Source: Ciceribacter thiooxidans (GTDB taxonomy: Bacteria > Pseudomonadota > Alphaproteobacteria > Rhizobiales > Rhizobiaceae). From it: a stretch of 64,000 bases of DNA. The translations under genes were made by a program, and so were the position numbers. Below are positions 56,306 through 64,000 of this stretch, one piece after another. How positions within the stretch are numbered: the first letter of the stretch is position 1; each line of letters opens with the position of its first letter. The notes beneath the pieces were generated by a model. The model made no database searches. It was not told where the DNA came from and saw nothing but the letters and a program-made list of their open reading frames with translations. The stretch covers positions 754,501 through 818,500 of the forward strand of contig NZ_CP059896.1 of the NCBI RefSeq assembly GCF_014126615.1, given 5' to 3'.

Positions 56306-56325
56306 TTCCGTAACTCTTTACGGAA
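56306..56325. promoter_or_regulatory. Perfect palindrome upstream of the RND operon, candidate operator
   Basis: TTCCGTAA-CTCT-TTACGGAA lies 77-96 bases upstream of the adaptor start. A second, looser pair GACGTT...AACGTC lies at 56450-56472. A TetR- or MarR-type repressor site is plausible. The 378-base gap to the next gene holds no gene I can support. Confidence 0.45.
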
Positions 56326-56547
56326 GCCGTATATCTTCTCTGAACGCGACCGACAATTCTTCCCGAAGGCACTTCAAGCGGTTTACTTGGGTTTGGTAAA
56401 GGCTGCCTGCAAGGCCCTCCAAAGCGCTTTGCGCGCGAAATATTAGGCTGACGTTTCAGGTAAATCAACGTCTGGAGCGCACACGGTCGCCGTTACATCC
56501 AGTTTTGACCGAGGAACGGCCGGACTGTGCCCGTCTCGCAACAGCAA

Positions 56548-56573
56548 GACGCACGGGCGGTGACCCGTGCGTC
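56548..56573 (-). terminator. Hairpin after the NMT1-type transporter operon
   Basis: A perfect 10-bp stem GACGCACGGG / CCCGTGCGTC with a six-base loop lies 35 bases after the last gene of the operon. There is no T run, so termination efficiency is uncertain. Confidence 0.5.
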
Positions 56574-56607
56574 CTGGTCGTTCTTGTCGTTCTGGCGTCG
56601 CCGAAGA

Positions 56608-57600
56608 CTACTTCAATGCAGCGTCGGTGATCTCATGGGTAAAGGCGCCCTCCGGCTCCTTGGTGATGACCGGATCCGATCCGCCGCCGAGCAGCGTCGC
56701 GACCGTGCGCTTGTAGTCGGCCTCGTCCAGGGCGCCGTTCGAGCCGGCGGTCAGCTTGGCGACCTCGCCCATCATGCGCTTCTGGTGCTTCTCGGTCTGG
56801 GCGCCGGAGGCGTCGTTGTCGAGAACGATGCCTGCGGCGTCATCCGGATTTTCCTCTGCCCACTTCCAGCCCTTCATCGAAGCGCGGACGAACTTGACCA
56901 TCTTGTCCTTGAAGGCCTGGTCCTTCAGCTTGTCCTCGAGCACGTAGAGGCCGTCCTCGAGGGTCGCCACGCCTTCGTCCTCGTACTTGAAGGTAACGAG
57001 GTCTTCCGCCTTGATGCCGGCGTCGATGACCTGCCAGTATTCGTTATAGGTCATGGTCGAGATGCAGGCGGCCTGCTTCTGCAACAGCGGGTCGACGTTG
57101 AAGCCCTGCTTGAGCACGGTCACGCCGTCCGGCGATCCGTCGGTCTTGATGCCGAGATGGGCCATCCACGAGAGGAACGGATATTCGTTGCCGAAGAACC
57201 AGACGCCGAGCGTCTTGCCCTTGAAGTCTTCCGGCTTGGTGATGCCGGTCTCCTTGAGACAGGTCAGCATCATGCCGGACGACTTGAACGGCTGGGCGAT
57301 ATTGACGAGCGGCACGCCCTTTTCGCGGGTGGCGAGTGCGGAGGGCATCCAGTCGACGATCACGTCGGCGCCGCCGCCGACCAGAACCTGCGGCGGGGCG
57401 ATGTCCGGGCCGCCCGGCTTGATCTCGACGTCAAGGCCTTCCTCTTCGTAGAAGCCCTTGTCCTTGGCGACGTAATAGCCGGCGAACTGCGCCTGCGTCA
57501 CCCATTTGAGCTGCAGTGTCACCTTGTCGGCGGCTGCGGCCTGCATCGCCATCAGCGAGACGGCGCCGGCCAGCAGCAGAGATGCGATTGTCGTTTTCAT
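56608..57600 (-). CDS. ABC transporter substrate-binding protein, NMT1/ThiY-like
   Basis: This is a 330-residue periplasmic binding protein with a signal peptide (residues 1-23). The NMT1/THI5-like domain starts KVTLQLKWVTQAQFAGYYVA and contains GGGADVIVDWMPSA. Such proteins bind thiamine precursors or pyrimidine-like compounds. Beside dihydropyrimidinase and a carbamoyl-beta-alanine hydrolase, a pyrimidine (or hydantoin) ligand is likely. It is the last gene of the operon, 20 bases after the permease. Confidence 0.85.
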   Translation of the reverse strand: MKTTIASLLLAGAVSLMAMQAAAADKVTLQLKWVTQAQFAGYYVAKDKGFYEEEGLDVEIKPGGPDIAPPQVLVGGGADVIVDWMPSALATREKGVPLVNIAQPFKSSGMMLTCLKETGITKPEDFKGKTLGVWFFGNEYPFLSWMAHLGIKTDGSPDGVTVLKQGFNVDPLLQKQAACISTMTYNEYWQVIDAGIKAEDLVTFKYEDEGVATLEDGLYVLEDKLKDQAFKDKMVKFVRASMKGWKWAEENPDDAAGIVLDNDASGAQTEKHQKRMMGEVAKLTAGSNGALDEADYKRTVATLLGGGSDPVITKEPEGAFTHEITDAALK

Positions 57601-57620
57601 TCCTGTTCCCTCTTTTTTGT

Positions 57621-58490
57621 TCAAGCCTGTCCACCACGGACAGACGGATGCCAGAAGGTGACGGCACGCTCTGCCAGCGCCACCACCCCGTAGAAGACCG
57701 AACCGGCGAGCGCGGCGACCGCGATCTCGGCCCAGACCATGTCGACATTCGAACGCCCCACTTCCGTGGAAATCCGGAACCCCATGCCGACGATCGGGGT
57801 GCCGAAAAATTCTGCCACGATCGCGCCAATGAGCGCCAGCGTGGAATTGATCTTGAGGGCGGTGAAGATGAACGGCCAGGCGGCCGGCAGCCGGAGCTTC
57901 ACCAGTGTCTGCCACCAGCTCGCGGCGTAGGTGCGCATCAGATCGCGCTCGATATGGCTTGCCGAGGCAAGGCCCTGGACCGTGTTCACCAGCATCGGGA
58001 AAAAGGTCATGATGACGACGACGGCGACCTTCGATTGCCAGTCGAAGCCGAACCACATCACCATGATCGGCGCGACGCCGACGATCGGGAGTGCCGAGAC
58101 GAAGTTGCCGATCGGCAGCAGCCCCTTCTGGAGGAAGGGCGAGCGGTCGATCAGGATCGCGACTGCAAAGCCGAGACCGCAGCCGAAGACATAGCCGGTC
58201 AGCACCGATTTCAGGAAGGTCTGGCGGAAATCGGCCCAGAGGGTCGGCACGGACCCGACGAGCTTTGTCCAGATTGCCGAGGGTGGCGGCAGCAGGATCG
58301 ACGGGATCGAGAAACCACGCACGACGCATTCCCAGACGACCAGCAGCGTGATGCCGAAGATCAGCGGAACGGCGATACGGGCTGCCCGCCTTGCGGCCGG
58401 TGCCGCAAAACGGCGGCGCACCAGCCATTCGTTGAGGCCCCAGGCGCCGAGCCAGAACAGGACGGCGAAGATCAGATAGGCGCTGTTCAC
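57621..58490 (-). CDS. ABC transporter permease (pyrimidine-type importer)
   Basis: This is a 289-residue BPD-type inner-membrane permease with about six helices. Its cytoplasmic coupling loop SHIERDLMRTYAASWWQTLV carries the usual EAA-like geometry. It overlaps the preceding permease gene by four bases. Homologues belong to the SsuC/ThiX family. Together with the other permease it forms the heterodimeric channel. Confidence 0.88.
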   Translation of the reverse strand: MNSAYLIFAVLFWLGAWGLNEWLVRRRFAAPAARRAARIAVPLIFGITLLVVWECVVRGFSIPSILLPPPSAIWTKLVGSVPTLWADFRQTFLKSVLTGYVFGCGLGFAVAILIDRSPFLQKGLLPIGNFVSALPIVGVAPIMVMWFGFDWQSKVAVVVIMTFFPMLVNTVQGLASASHIERDLMRTYAASWWQTLVKLRLPAAWPFIFTALKINSTLALIGAIVAEFFGTPIVGMGFRISTEVGRSNVDMVWAEIAVAALAGSVFYGVVALAERAVTFWHPSVRGGQA

Positions 58491-59371
58491 GGCTTTTCCC
58501 CCATGCGCTTCAGGACGGCGGAATGGGCCATGCCGACGATGGTGACGAGGACGGCGGCAAGACCGGACGCCATGAAGAGGGCAGCCCAGATCTGGATCGT
58601 CTGCCCGTAATAGGAGCCGGAGAGCAGGCGGGCGCCGAGCCCGGCCACTGCCCCGGTCGGCAGCTCGCCGACGATGGCGCCGACGAGCGAAATGGCGATC
58701 GCCACCTTCAGCGAGGTGAAGAGATAGGGCATCGAGGCCGGCCAGCGCAGCTTCCAGAAGATCTGCAAGCGGCTGGCGTTATAGGTGTGCATCAGGTCGA
58801 GCAGGATCGTGTCCGGGCTCCTCAACCCCTTCACCATGCCGACGACGATCGGGAAGAAGGAGAGGTAGGTCGAGATCAGCGCCTTCGGCAGCAGGCCGGA
58901 AACGCCGATCGAGTTCAGCACCACGATGATCATCGGTGCCACCGCGAGGATCGGGATCGTCTGGCTGGCGATCACCCACGGCATGAAGGAGCGGTCCATG
59001 GCGCGGTTGTGCACGATCGCGACCGCCAGCAGCACGCCGAGCAGCGTGCCGATGCCGAAGCCGGCGAGCGTCGCCGAGAGCGTGATCCAGGCATGATAGA
59101 CGAGGCTGCGCTTCGAGGTGATCGCCTTGCCGACGGTGGTATCCCAAAGCTCGACGGCGATCTGGTGCGGCGCGGGCAGGACCGGCCGTTCCTGGTTGAA
59201 CGTGCGCTCGACCACCTGCCCGAAGGTTACCGTCTCGCCGGCGCGCGCGGCCTGGTCGCGCACGAAGGGCGCGTTCAGGTAGACGACGAAGAGGTGCCAG
59301 ACGACGAGGATCACGAGGAGCACGGTCAGGATGGGCAGGATGCGGTCGCGGAAGTAGGAGGGGGAGGTCAT
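58487..59371 (-). CDS. ABC transporter permease (pyrimidine-type importer)
   Basis: This is the 294-residue second BPD permease, with an extracytoplasmic insert after the first helix (FNQERPVLPAPHQIAVELW) and the loop RSPDTILLDLMHTYNASRLQ. Its start overlaps the stop of the DUF559 gene by four bases, so its translation is likely coupled to that gene. It is paired with the following permease. Confidence 0.88.
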   Translation of the reverse strand: MTSPSYFRDRILPILTVLLVILVVWHLFVVYLNAPFVRDQAARAGETVTFGQVVERTFNQERPVLPAPHQIAVELWDTTVGKAITSKRSLVYHAWITLSATLAGFGIGTLLGVLLAVAIVHNRAMDRSFMPWVIASQTIPILAVAPMIIVVLNSIGVSGLLPKALISTYLSFFPIVVGMVKGLRSPDTILLDLMHTYNASRLQIFWKLRWPASMPYLFTSLKVAIAISLVGAIVGELPTGAVAGLGARLLSGSYYGQTIQIWAALFMASGLAAVLVTIVGMAHSAVLKRMGEKP

Positions 59372-59751
59372 GGGCTCTCCTCCGTCGTCAGGAATTGTTG
59401 CAGCGCCTTTTCCAGGGCGATGAACACGTAGCTCGGGTTGTCGACTACCTGATCGTTGTCGAAACGGAGAACCTCAAAGCCCTGGCTGCGAAGAAATGCG
59501 TCCCTGCGCAGGTCGTGTGCTCGGCCTTTATCCGTCTCGTGACTGTTACCATCGACCTCCACAATCACCCGGGCAGAAAGCCAAGCGAAGTCAGCGATGT
59601 AAGGACCGATCGGTGTCTCCCTACGAAAGCGCGCGCCACGGGGTCTGAAATCTCGCAATAGATCCCACATCTCCCGCTCGGCCTTAGTCAGTTCGCGGCG
59701 GAGGGTCCTTGCACGTTTTCTGGTCTTCGGATCGATATTGGAATGCGGCAT
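59368..59751 (-). CDS. DUF559 (Vsr-like) endonuclease-fold protein inside ABC operon
   Basis: This is a 127-residue protein of the DUF559 family, which has a restriction-endonuclease-like fold related to Vsr. Visible family features are LTKAEREMWDLLRDFRPRGA, the FRRETPIGPYIADFAW strand with its acidic residue, and VIVEVDGNSHETD with the E-x-D pair of a nuclease centre. GGAG lies before the ATG. It sits between the ATPase and permease genes and overlaps the permease start, an odd place for a nuclease. Its function is unknown. Confidence 0.85.
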   Translation of the reverse strand: MPHSNIDPKTRKRARTLRRELTKAEREMWDLLRDFRPRGARFRRETPIGPYIADFAWLSARVIVEVDGNSHETDKGRAHDLRRDAFLRSQGFEVLRFDNDQVVDNPSYVFIALEKALQQFLTTEESP

Positions 59752-59789
59752 GGGACACTCCAGCGGTAGCGATCGTCCTTTGACAAAGA

Positions 59790-59935
59790 CCCCCTCTGGC
59801 CTGCCGGCCATCTCCCCCACAAGGGGGGAGAAGACCCGCGGTATTGTCCTGCCAGTGTCAAAGGGCGCGGATCGGGCGGCCGAGCCCCTCCCCCTTGTGG
59901 GGAGGGGTTGGGGAGGGGCCCTTCTTGCCGGGCGG
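59790..59935. repeat. Mosaic repeat modules between ATPase and DUF559 genes
   Basis: The first module (59790-59833) matches the CCCCTCTGGCCTGCCGGCCA type found near urtE. The second (about 59875-59935) is a different GC-rich palindrome with CCCTCCCCCTTGTGGGGAGG. They interrupt an otherwise tightly packed transporter operon. Confidence 0.8.
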
Positions 59936-59938
59936 GCA

Positions 59939-60727
59939 CTATTCATCATAGCTATGCCCCGCCTTCAGGCCCTCGCGGACGCGGTGGGCTATTCGCAAGA
60001 ACTCCTCTGTCTCGCGGATGTCGAGCGGGCGCTCCTTCGGTAGCGTGGAATGGATGATGTCGGTGACGCGGCCGGGCCGCGGGCTCATGACGACGATCTT
60101 GGTCGACAGATAGACGGCTTCCGGGATCGAGTGAGTGACGAAACAGATGGTCTTGTTGGTCGCCGCCCAGAGCTTCAGCAGCTGTTCGTTCAGGTGATCG
60201 CGGACGATCTCGTCCAGCGCCCCGAAGGGCTCGTCCATCAGCAGGAGGTCGGCGTCGAAGGCGAGCGCGCGGGCGATCGAGGCGCGCTGCTGCATGCCGC
60301 CGGAGAGCTGCCAAGGAAATTTCTTGCCGAAGCCGGTGAGGTTGACGAGCTTCAGCGTCTCCTCGATGCGCCGCTGCTGCTCCTGCCTGCCATATCCCAT
60401 GATCTCCAGCGGCAGGGCGATGTTCTTCTCGATCGTCCGCCACGGATAGAGGGCGGCTGCCTGGAAGACGTAGCCGTAGGAGCGGTCCTTGCGGGCGTCC
60501 TCCGGCGTCATGCCGTTGACGGTGATGTCGCCGGAGGTGTGCTTTTCGAGGTCGGCGATCACCCTCAGAAAGGTCGTCTTGCCGCAGCCGGAGGGACCGA
60601 TGAAGGAGACGAAGTCACCCTTCTCGACCTCAAGATCGACGTTCGACAGGGCATGGACGGGACCGTCATTGGTCTGGAAGACCAGACTGAGGTCCTTGGC
60701 GGAGACGACGGAGCAGGGTGCAGTCAT
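59939..60727 (-). CDS. ABC transporter ATPase (pyrimidine-type importer)
   Basis: This is a 262-residue cytoplasmic ATPase of the nitrate/sulfonate/taurine class (SsuB/TauB/ThiZ-like). It has Walker A GPSGCGKTT, signature LSGGMQQRASIARALAF and Walker B LLLMDEPFGALDE. It is the first gene of the importer operon on the minus strand. A repeat and the DUF559 gene separate it from the permeases. Confidence 0.92.
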   Translation of the reverse strand: MTAPCSVVSAKDLSLVFQTNDGPVHALSNVDLEVEKGDFVSFIGPSGCGKTTFLRVIADLEKHTSGDITVNGMTPEDARKDRSYGYVFQAAALYPWRTIEKNIALPLEIMGYGRQEQQRRIEETLKLVNLTGFGKKFPWQLSGGMQQRASIARALAFDADLLLMDEPFGALDEIVRDHLNEQLLKLWAATNKTICFVTHSIPEAVYLSTKIVVMSPRPGRVTDIIHSTLPKERPLDIRETEEFLRIAHRVREGLKAGHSYDE

Positions 60728-60851
60728 GCGTTGGAACCATTCGGCTTTCTTGCAAAGGCATCAGGCCTCTTGCATTCTGTCAATGAGGCGCCGCGAAGAA
60801 GCGGCGAAAGGGAAACGGCGGAACGGCCGCCAGGGAGAAGAGGTCGCGACC

Positions 60852-61265
60852 ATGGAAGCATCATCGAAACCCACCTGCCGCATCGTCAAGCCCGGCAACA
60901 CCTATGACGGCAAGCAGGGGCTCAGCTATTTCGAGGGGATCGCGGCGGAGACGGTCGGTTCGAAGGGCATCTGCATGCACCTTCTGACGATGCCGCCCGG
61001 AGCGCGCGCCAAGGCGCACCTGCACGAGAGCCATGAAACCGCGATCTACTGCCTCTCCGGCCAGGCGCATACCTGGTACGGCGACCGGCTGGAAAACCAC
61101 GTGATCCTGCACGCGGGCGAGATGTTCTACATCCCGGCCGGCGTGCCGCACCTGCCGGCGAACCTTTCCAGCACGCCGTGCTCGGCGATCATCGCCCGCA
61201 CCGACCCGAACGAGCAGGAAAGCGTCGTTCTGTTGCCGGAGCTGGATGCGCTGGTGGAGGTTTGA
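60852..61265 (+). CDS. Small cupin domain protein
   Basis: This is a 137-residue single-domain cupin. Cupin motif 1 reads AKAHLHESHETAIYCLSG with two His and a Glu as likely metal ligands. Motif 2 reads GEMFYIPAGVPHLPANL with the third His. It is divergent from the importer operon and convergent with dihydropyrimidinase. It may be an isomerase or a sensor-like protein in the same pathway; nothing in the sequence fixes this. Confidence 0.82.
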   Translation: MEASSKPTCRIVKPGNTYDGKQGLSYFEGIAAETVGSKGICMHLLTMPPGARAKAHLHESHETAIYCLSGQAHTWYGDRLENHVILHAGEMFYIPAGVPHLPANLSSTPCSAIIARTDPNEQESVVLLPELDALVEV

Positions 61266-61307
61266 GGTTACCCTTCCCTCCGACGGGGAGAAGAGGGCGT
61301 GGCCTGC

Positions 61308-61591
61308 ACCCCCCTCTGTCCTGCCGGACATCTCCCCCTCACGGGGGGAGATCGGTTCTACGACGCGTCGCGACCCCACCCTCCCCTTGAGGGGGAGGGT
61401 CGGAGCAAAGCTCCGGGGTGGGGTGATGTATGAGCCGCCAGCGCGAACTTCCGAAGCCGAACTCGTCGCCTGGATCACCCCCACCCGCCGCTTCGCGGCG
61501 ACCTCCCCCTCAAGGAGGAGGTGTGGCGAGTGGTCAGCCGCCTCCGATCTCCACCCTTGAGGGGGAGATGCCCGGCAGGGCAGAGGGGGGG
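61308..61591. repeat. Composite mosaic repeat with inverted ends between cupin and hydA
   Basis: The ends (about 61309-61350 and 61544-61590) are near-exact inverted copies of the module seen near urtE. The interior has the two modules found between urtA and urtB in reverse orientation: one around CCCTCCCCTTGAGGGGGAGG, another around CACCCCCACCCGCCGCTTCG and CCTCCCCCTCAAGGAGGAGG. It fills the gap between convergent genes. Confidence 0.88.
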
Positions 61592-61620
61592 AACGCCGAG
61601 CGCCAACGCCATCGGACCGC

Positions 61621-63075
61621 TCAAACCCCCGTCGCCGGAATGCCGGTGCGCTCGACCTTGCGGGGGGCGACCAGTTCCTTCCAGGTGGAGAGCGCCTTGT
61701 TGACCGCCTGGAACGGCTCGCGCCTGACGAACTCGCCATGGCCTTCGCGTGTCTTGACGGTCGCTTCCTCGATCGCGACCATGCCGCGGGTGAGCGTGAA
61801 GCGCGGCAGGCCCGTCACCTGCTTGCCTTCGAAGACGTTGTAGTCGATCGCCGACTGCTGGGTGCCGGCCGAAATCGTTTTCGAGCGCTTCGGATCCCAG
61901 ACCACGATGTCGGCGTCGGCGCCGACGAGGATCGCGCCCTTCTTCGGATACATGTTGAGGATCTTGGCGATGTTGGTCGAGGTGACGGCGACGAACTCGT
62001 TCATCGTCAGGCGGCCGGTTGCAACACCGTAGGTCCAGAGCATCGGCATGCGGTCTTCGAGCCCGCCGGTGCCGTTCGGGATCTTGGTGAAGTCGCCGAG
62101 GCCGAAGCGTTTTTGGTCGGTGGTGAAGGCGCAGTGGTCGGTCGCCACACAGGAGAGCGAGCCCGATTGCAGGCCGGCCCAGAGGCTATCCTGATGCTGC
62201 TTGTTGCGGAACGGCGGGCTCATGACGCGGCGGGCGGCGTGGTCCCAGTCCTTGTTGAAGTATTCGCTGTCGTCGAGCGTCAGGTGCTGGATCAGCGGTT
62301 CGCCGTAGACGCGCATGCCCTTCTGGCGGGCGCGGCGGATCGCCTCGTGGGCCTGTTCGCAGGAGGTGTGGACGACGTAGAGCGGAACCCCCGCCATGTC
62401 GGCCAGCATGATCGCACGGTTGGTCGCTTCGCCCTCGACCTCGGCAGGTCTCGAATAGGCGTGCGCTTCCGGTCCATTGTTGCCTTCCGCCAGGAGCTTG
62501 GCGCACATGGCGGCCACCACGTCGCCGTTCTCCGCATGGACGAGCGGCAGCGCGCCGAGTTCCGCGCAGCGCGAGAAGGAGGCGAACATCTCGTCGTCGT
62601 TCACCATCAGAGCGCCCTTGTAGGCCATGAAGTGCTTGAAGGTGTTGATGCCCTTGTCCCTAACGACGGTTTCCATCTCGTCGAACACGCGTTTGTTCCA
62701 GCCGGTGATCGCCATGTGGAACGAATAGTCGGCGTTGGCGCGGCTCGTCTTGTTGTGCCACATCTGCAGCGCGTCAAGAAGCGACTGGTCAGGAGCGGGC
62801 AGACAGAAATCGACGACCATGGTCGTGCCGCCGGCAAGGCCGGCGCGCGTACCGCTTTCGAAATCGTCGGAGGAATAGGTGCCCATGAACGGCATTTCGA
62901 GGTGGACGTGCGGATCGATGCCGCCCGGCATGACGTAGCAGCCGGAGGCGTCGAGCACCTCGTCGCCGGAAAGGTTCGGGCCGATCTCGACGATCACGCC
63001 GCCCTCGATCCTGACGTCGGCCTTGTAGGTGAGATCGGCGGTGACGATCGTGCCGCCCTTGATGACTGTGCTCAT
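61621..63075 (-). CDS. hydA: Dihydropyrimidinase / D-hydantoinase
   Basis: This 484-residue zinc amidohydrolase opens the ring of dihydrouracil or hydantoins, the second step of reductive pyrimidine breakdown. Metal and catalytic residues are visible: GGIDPHVHLEMPF, the carbamylated-Lys segment FKHFMAYKGA, PLVHAENGD, YVVHTSC and CVATDHCAF. The start at 63075 gives the standard length; earlier in-frame codons lie in a repeat. It shares a strand with the downstream transporter operon and with the N-carbamoyl-beta-alanine hydrolase gene. Confidence 0.95.
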   Translation of the reverse strand: MSTVIKGGTIVTADLTYKADVRIEGGVIVEIGPNLSGDEVLDASGCYVMPGGIDPHVHLEMPFMGTYSSDDFESGTRAGLAGGTTMVVDFCLPAPDQSLLDALQMWHNKTSRANADYSFHMAITGWNKRVFDEMETVVRDKGINTFKHFMAYKGALMVNDDEMFASFSRCAELGALPLVHAENGDVVAAMCAKLLAEGNNGPEAHAYSRPAEVEGEATNRAIMLADMAGVPLYVVHTSCEQAHEAIRRARQKGMRVYGEPLIQHLTLDDSEYFNKDWDHAARRVMSPPFRNKQHQDSLWAGLQSGSLSCVATDHCAFTTDQKRFGLGDFTKIPNGTGGLEDRMPMLWTYGVATGRLTMNEFVAVTSTNIAKILNMYPKKGAILVGADADIVVWDPKRSKTISAGTQQSAIDYNVFEGKQVTGLPRFTLTRGMVAIEEATVKTREGHGEFVRREPFQAVNKALSTWKELVAPRKVERTGIPATGV

Positions 63076-63207
63076 GCTCACTCTCCCCGTGTCACGTGTG
63101 TTTCTTGTTGCAGACTTCCGTGCGTCATGCCGCTCGCCTTCGTGCCTGATCTGTCTTGCCCGGGCGGCGCTTGGTGATGTCCGGTCGATCGTCTGCCATG
63201 CGGGAGA

Positions 63208-63400
63208 CCCCCTCATCCGGCGCTGCGCGCCACCTTCTCCCCGCGGGGGAGAAGAGGTCACGCCGGCGCGGTGCGCTCCATTTCTTGAGGCCAAACAATG
63301 GCATAATTGACCCGGTCGCCGGAGACTGGAAGGTCGCGGCGCGCACCCCCTTCTCCCCAGCGGGGAGAAGGGGGCCCGAAGGGCCGGACGAGGGGGCGCC
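63208..63400. repeat. Mosaic repeat modules between amidohydrolase and hydA
   Basis: Two modules (about 63208-63256 and 63345-63400) share the CACCTTCTCCCCGCGGGGGA / CTTCTCCCCAGCGGGGAGAA core with the third module between urtA and urtB, and lie in opposite orientation to each other. The 339-base gap 63076-63414 holds no gene I can support. Confidence 0.8.
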
Positions 63401-63414
63401 GAAGGCGGGTGACA

Positions 63415-64000
63415 TCACCCCACAATCTCCGCGGTTTCCAGCACCGCGTGGAAGAGCACGTCGGCGCCGGCGGTGGCCCATTCCCTGGAGATGTCCTCTG
63501 CCTCGTTGTGGCTGAGGCCGCCGACGCAGGGGCACATGACCATGGTTGCCGGCGCGACCTTGGCCGCCCAGCAGGCGTCGTGGCCGGCGCCGGAGATGAT
63601 GTTCATGTGGCTGTAGCCGAGCCGTTCGGCGGCCTTGCGGACACGTTCCACCAGCACCGGATCGAAGGTGACGGGGTCGAAATGCCCGACCGCCTCCACC
63701 GAACAGCCGACGCCGAGCGCTTCGCAGATCACGGCCGCCTCTTTCTCGATCCGCGCGCGCATGGCGTTGAGTTTGGCGAGGTCGGGGGTGCGGATGTCGA
63801 CGGTGAAGACGACCTTGCCCGGCAGAACGTTGCGGGAATTGGGAGAGAAGAAGACCTGTCCGACGCCGCCGACGGCGCCCGGCTGGTTCTCCATGGCGAC
63901 CGTCTGCACCATTTCCATGATGCGGGACATTGCAAGGCCGGCATTGACGCGCATCGCCATCGGCGTCGAGCCGGTATGGGCCTCCCTGCCGGTCAGGGTG
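63415..64000 (-). CDS. N-carbamoyl-beta-alanine amidohydrolase / Zn hydrolase, 5' end beyond window
   Basis: The C-terminal 194 residues of an M20-type zinc amidohydrolase run off the right edge. LTGREAHTGSTPMAMRVNAG is the dimerisation-domain segment with its conserved His. Further on come VDIRTPDLAKLNAMRARIEK, the IISGAGHDA motif and the late GGLSHNEAEDIS histidine motif. It catalyses the third step of reductive pyrimidine breakdown (to beta-alanine, carbon dioxide and ammonia) or an L-carbamoylase reaction. It is followed on the same strand by hydA after a repeat-filled gap. Confidence 0.9.
   Translation of the reverse strand, partial: TLTGREAHTGSTPMAMRVNAGLAMSRIMEMVQTVAMENQPGAVGGVGQVFFSPNSRNVLPGKVVFTVDIRTPDLAKLNAMRARIEKEAAVICEALGVGCSVEAVGHFDPVTFDPVLVERVRKAAERLGYSHMNIISGAGHDACWAAKVAPATMVMCPCVGGLSHNEAEDISREWATAGADVLFHAVLETAEIVG

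Overview
The window looks like a chromosomal segment of an alphaproteobacterium in the Rhizobiaceae (Sinorhizobium/Ensifer, Rhizobium or Shinella type). The evidence is high GC, the CtrA/ChpT/SciP cell-cycle set with GANTC-rich promoters, an RpoH of the rhizobial type, a rhizobial urease cluster with extra small genes between the urease subunits, and mosaic GC-rich intergenic palindromes of the kind found in rhizobia. No tRNA, rRNA, CRISPR array, insertion sequence or prophage was recognised. Genus-level placement is inference.

Layout. 1-9700 is mostly housekeeping: a partial ceramide-glucosyltransferase-like gene, a DedA protein, uracil-DNA glycosylase, an aldehyde dehydrogenase, an EamA exporter, purA, and a Glu/Pro-rich membrane protein broken by an apparent one-base frameshift. 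9777-16000 carries rpoH, a DUF1127 protein, a 55-residue Cys-rich protein missed by length cutoffs, an AraC regulator, an RluD-type pseudouridine synthase, a SpoU-type RNA methyltransferase and a long coiled-coil protein. 16146-21700 is a cell-cycle and envelope hub: eipA, chpT, a single-domain response regulator, ctrA, a FliJ-like gene, sciP and a LuxR-type regulator, with three CtrA-like boxes and a GANTC cluster. 21700-29700 has a DUF2793 phage-like gene, cysQ and a complete branched-chain amino acid ABC operon (livHMGF, DUF6867, substrate-binding protein).

29860-50580 is the most interesting part and reads as a urea acquisition and use island. A 1129-residue membrane sensor kinase joins an NCS1-type permease domain, a Cys-rich probable zinc module, a histidine kinase and a receiver, and it overlaps a NarL-type response regulator gene. 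Beyond a TerC gene, and behind two perfect inverted repeats, comes the urea transporter urtABCDE. An esterase (frameshifted) follows, then ureD-ureA-ureB, a GFA protein, an LprI-like protein, a protein with sialyltransferase (GT29)-like motifs, ureC, a peroxiredoxin, ureE-ureF, a DUF3995 membrane protein and ureG. My working inference is that the permease-kinase/NarL pair senses urea or another small nitrogen compound and controls the urt/ure genes.

50600-56230 holds a Crp/Fnr regulator with an upstream anaerobox, and an RND efflux pump with its adaptor. 56600-64000 is a reductive pyrimidine (or hydantoin) catabolism region: an NMT1-type ABC importer with a DUF559 endonuclease gene inside the operon, a cupin, dihydropyrimidinase and a partial N-carbamoyl-beta-alanine amidohydrolase. 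Both the urea and the pyrimidine modules release ammonia, so the right half of the window is largely about nitrogen scavenging. Mosaic palindromic repeats punctuate exactly these nitrogen operons.
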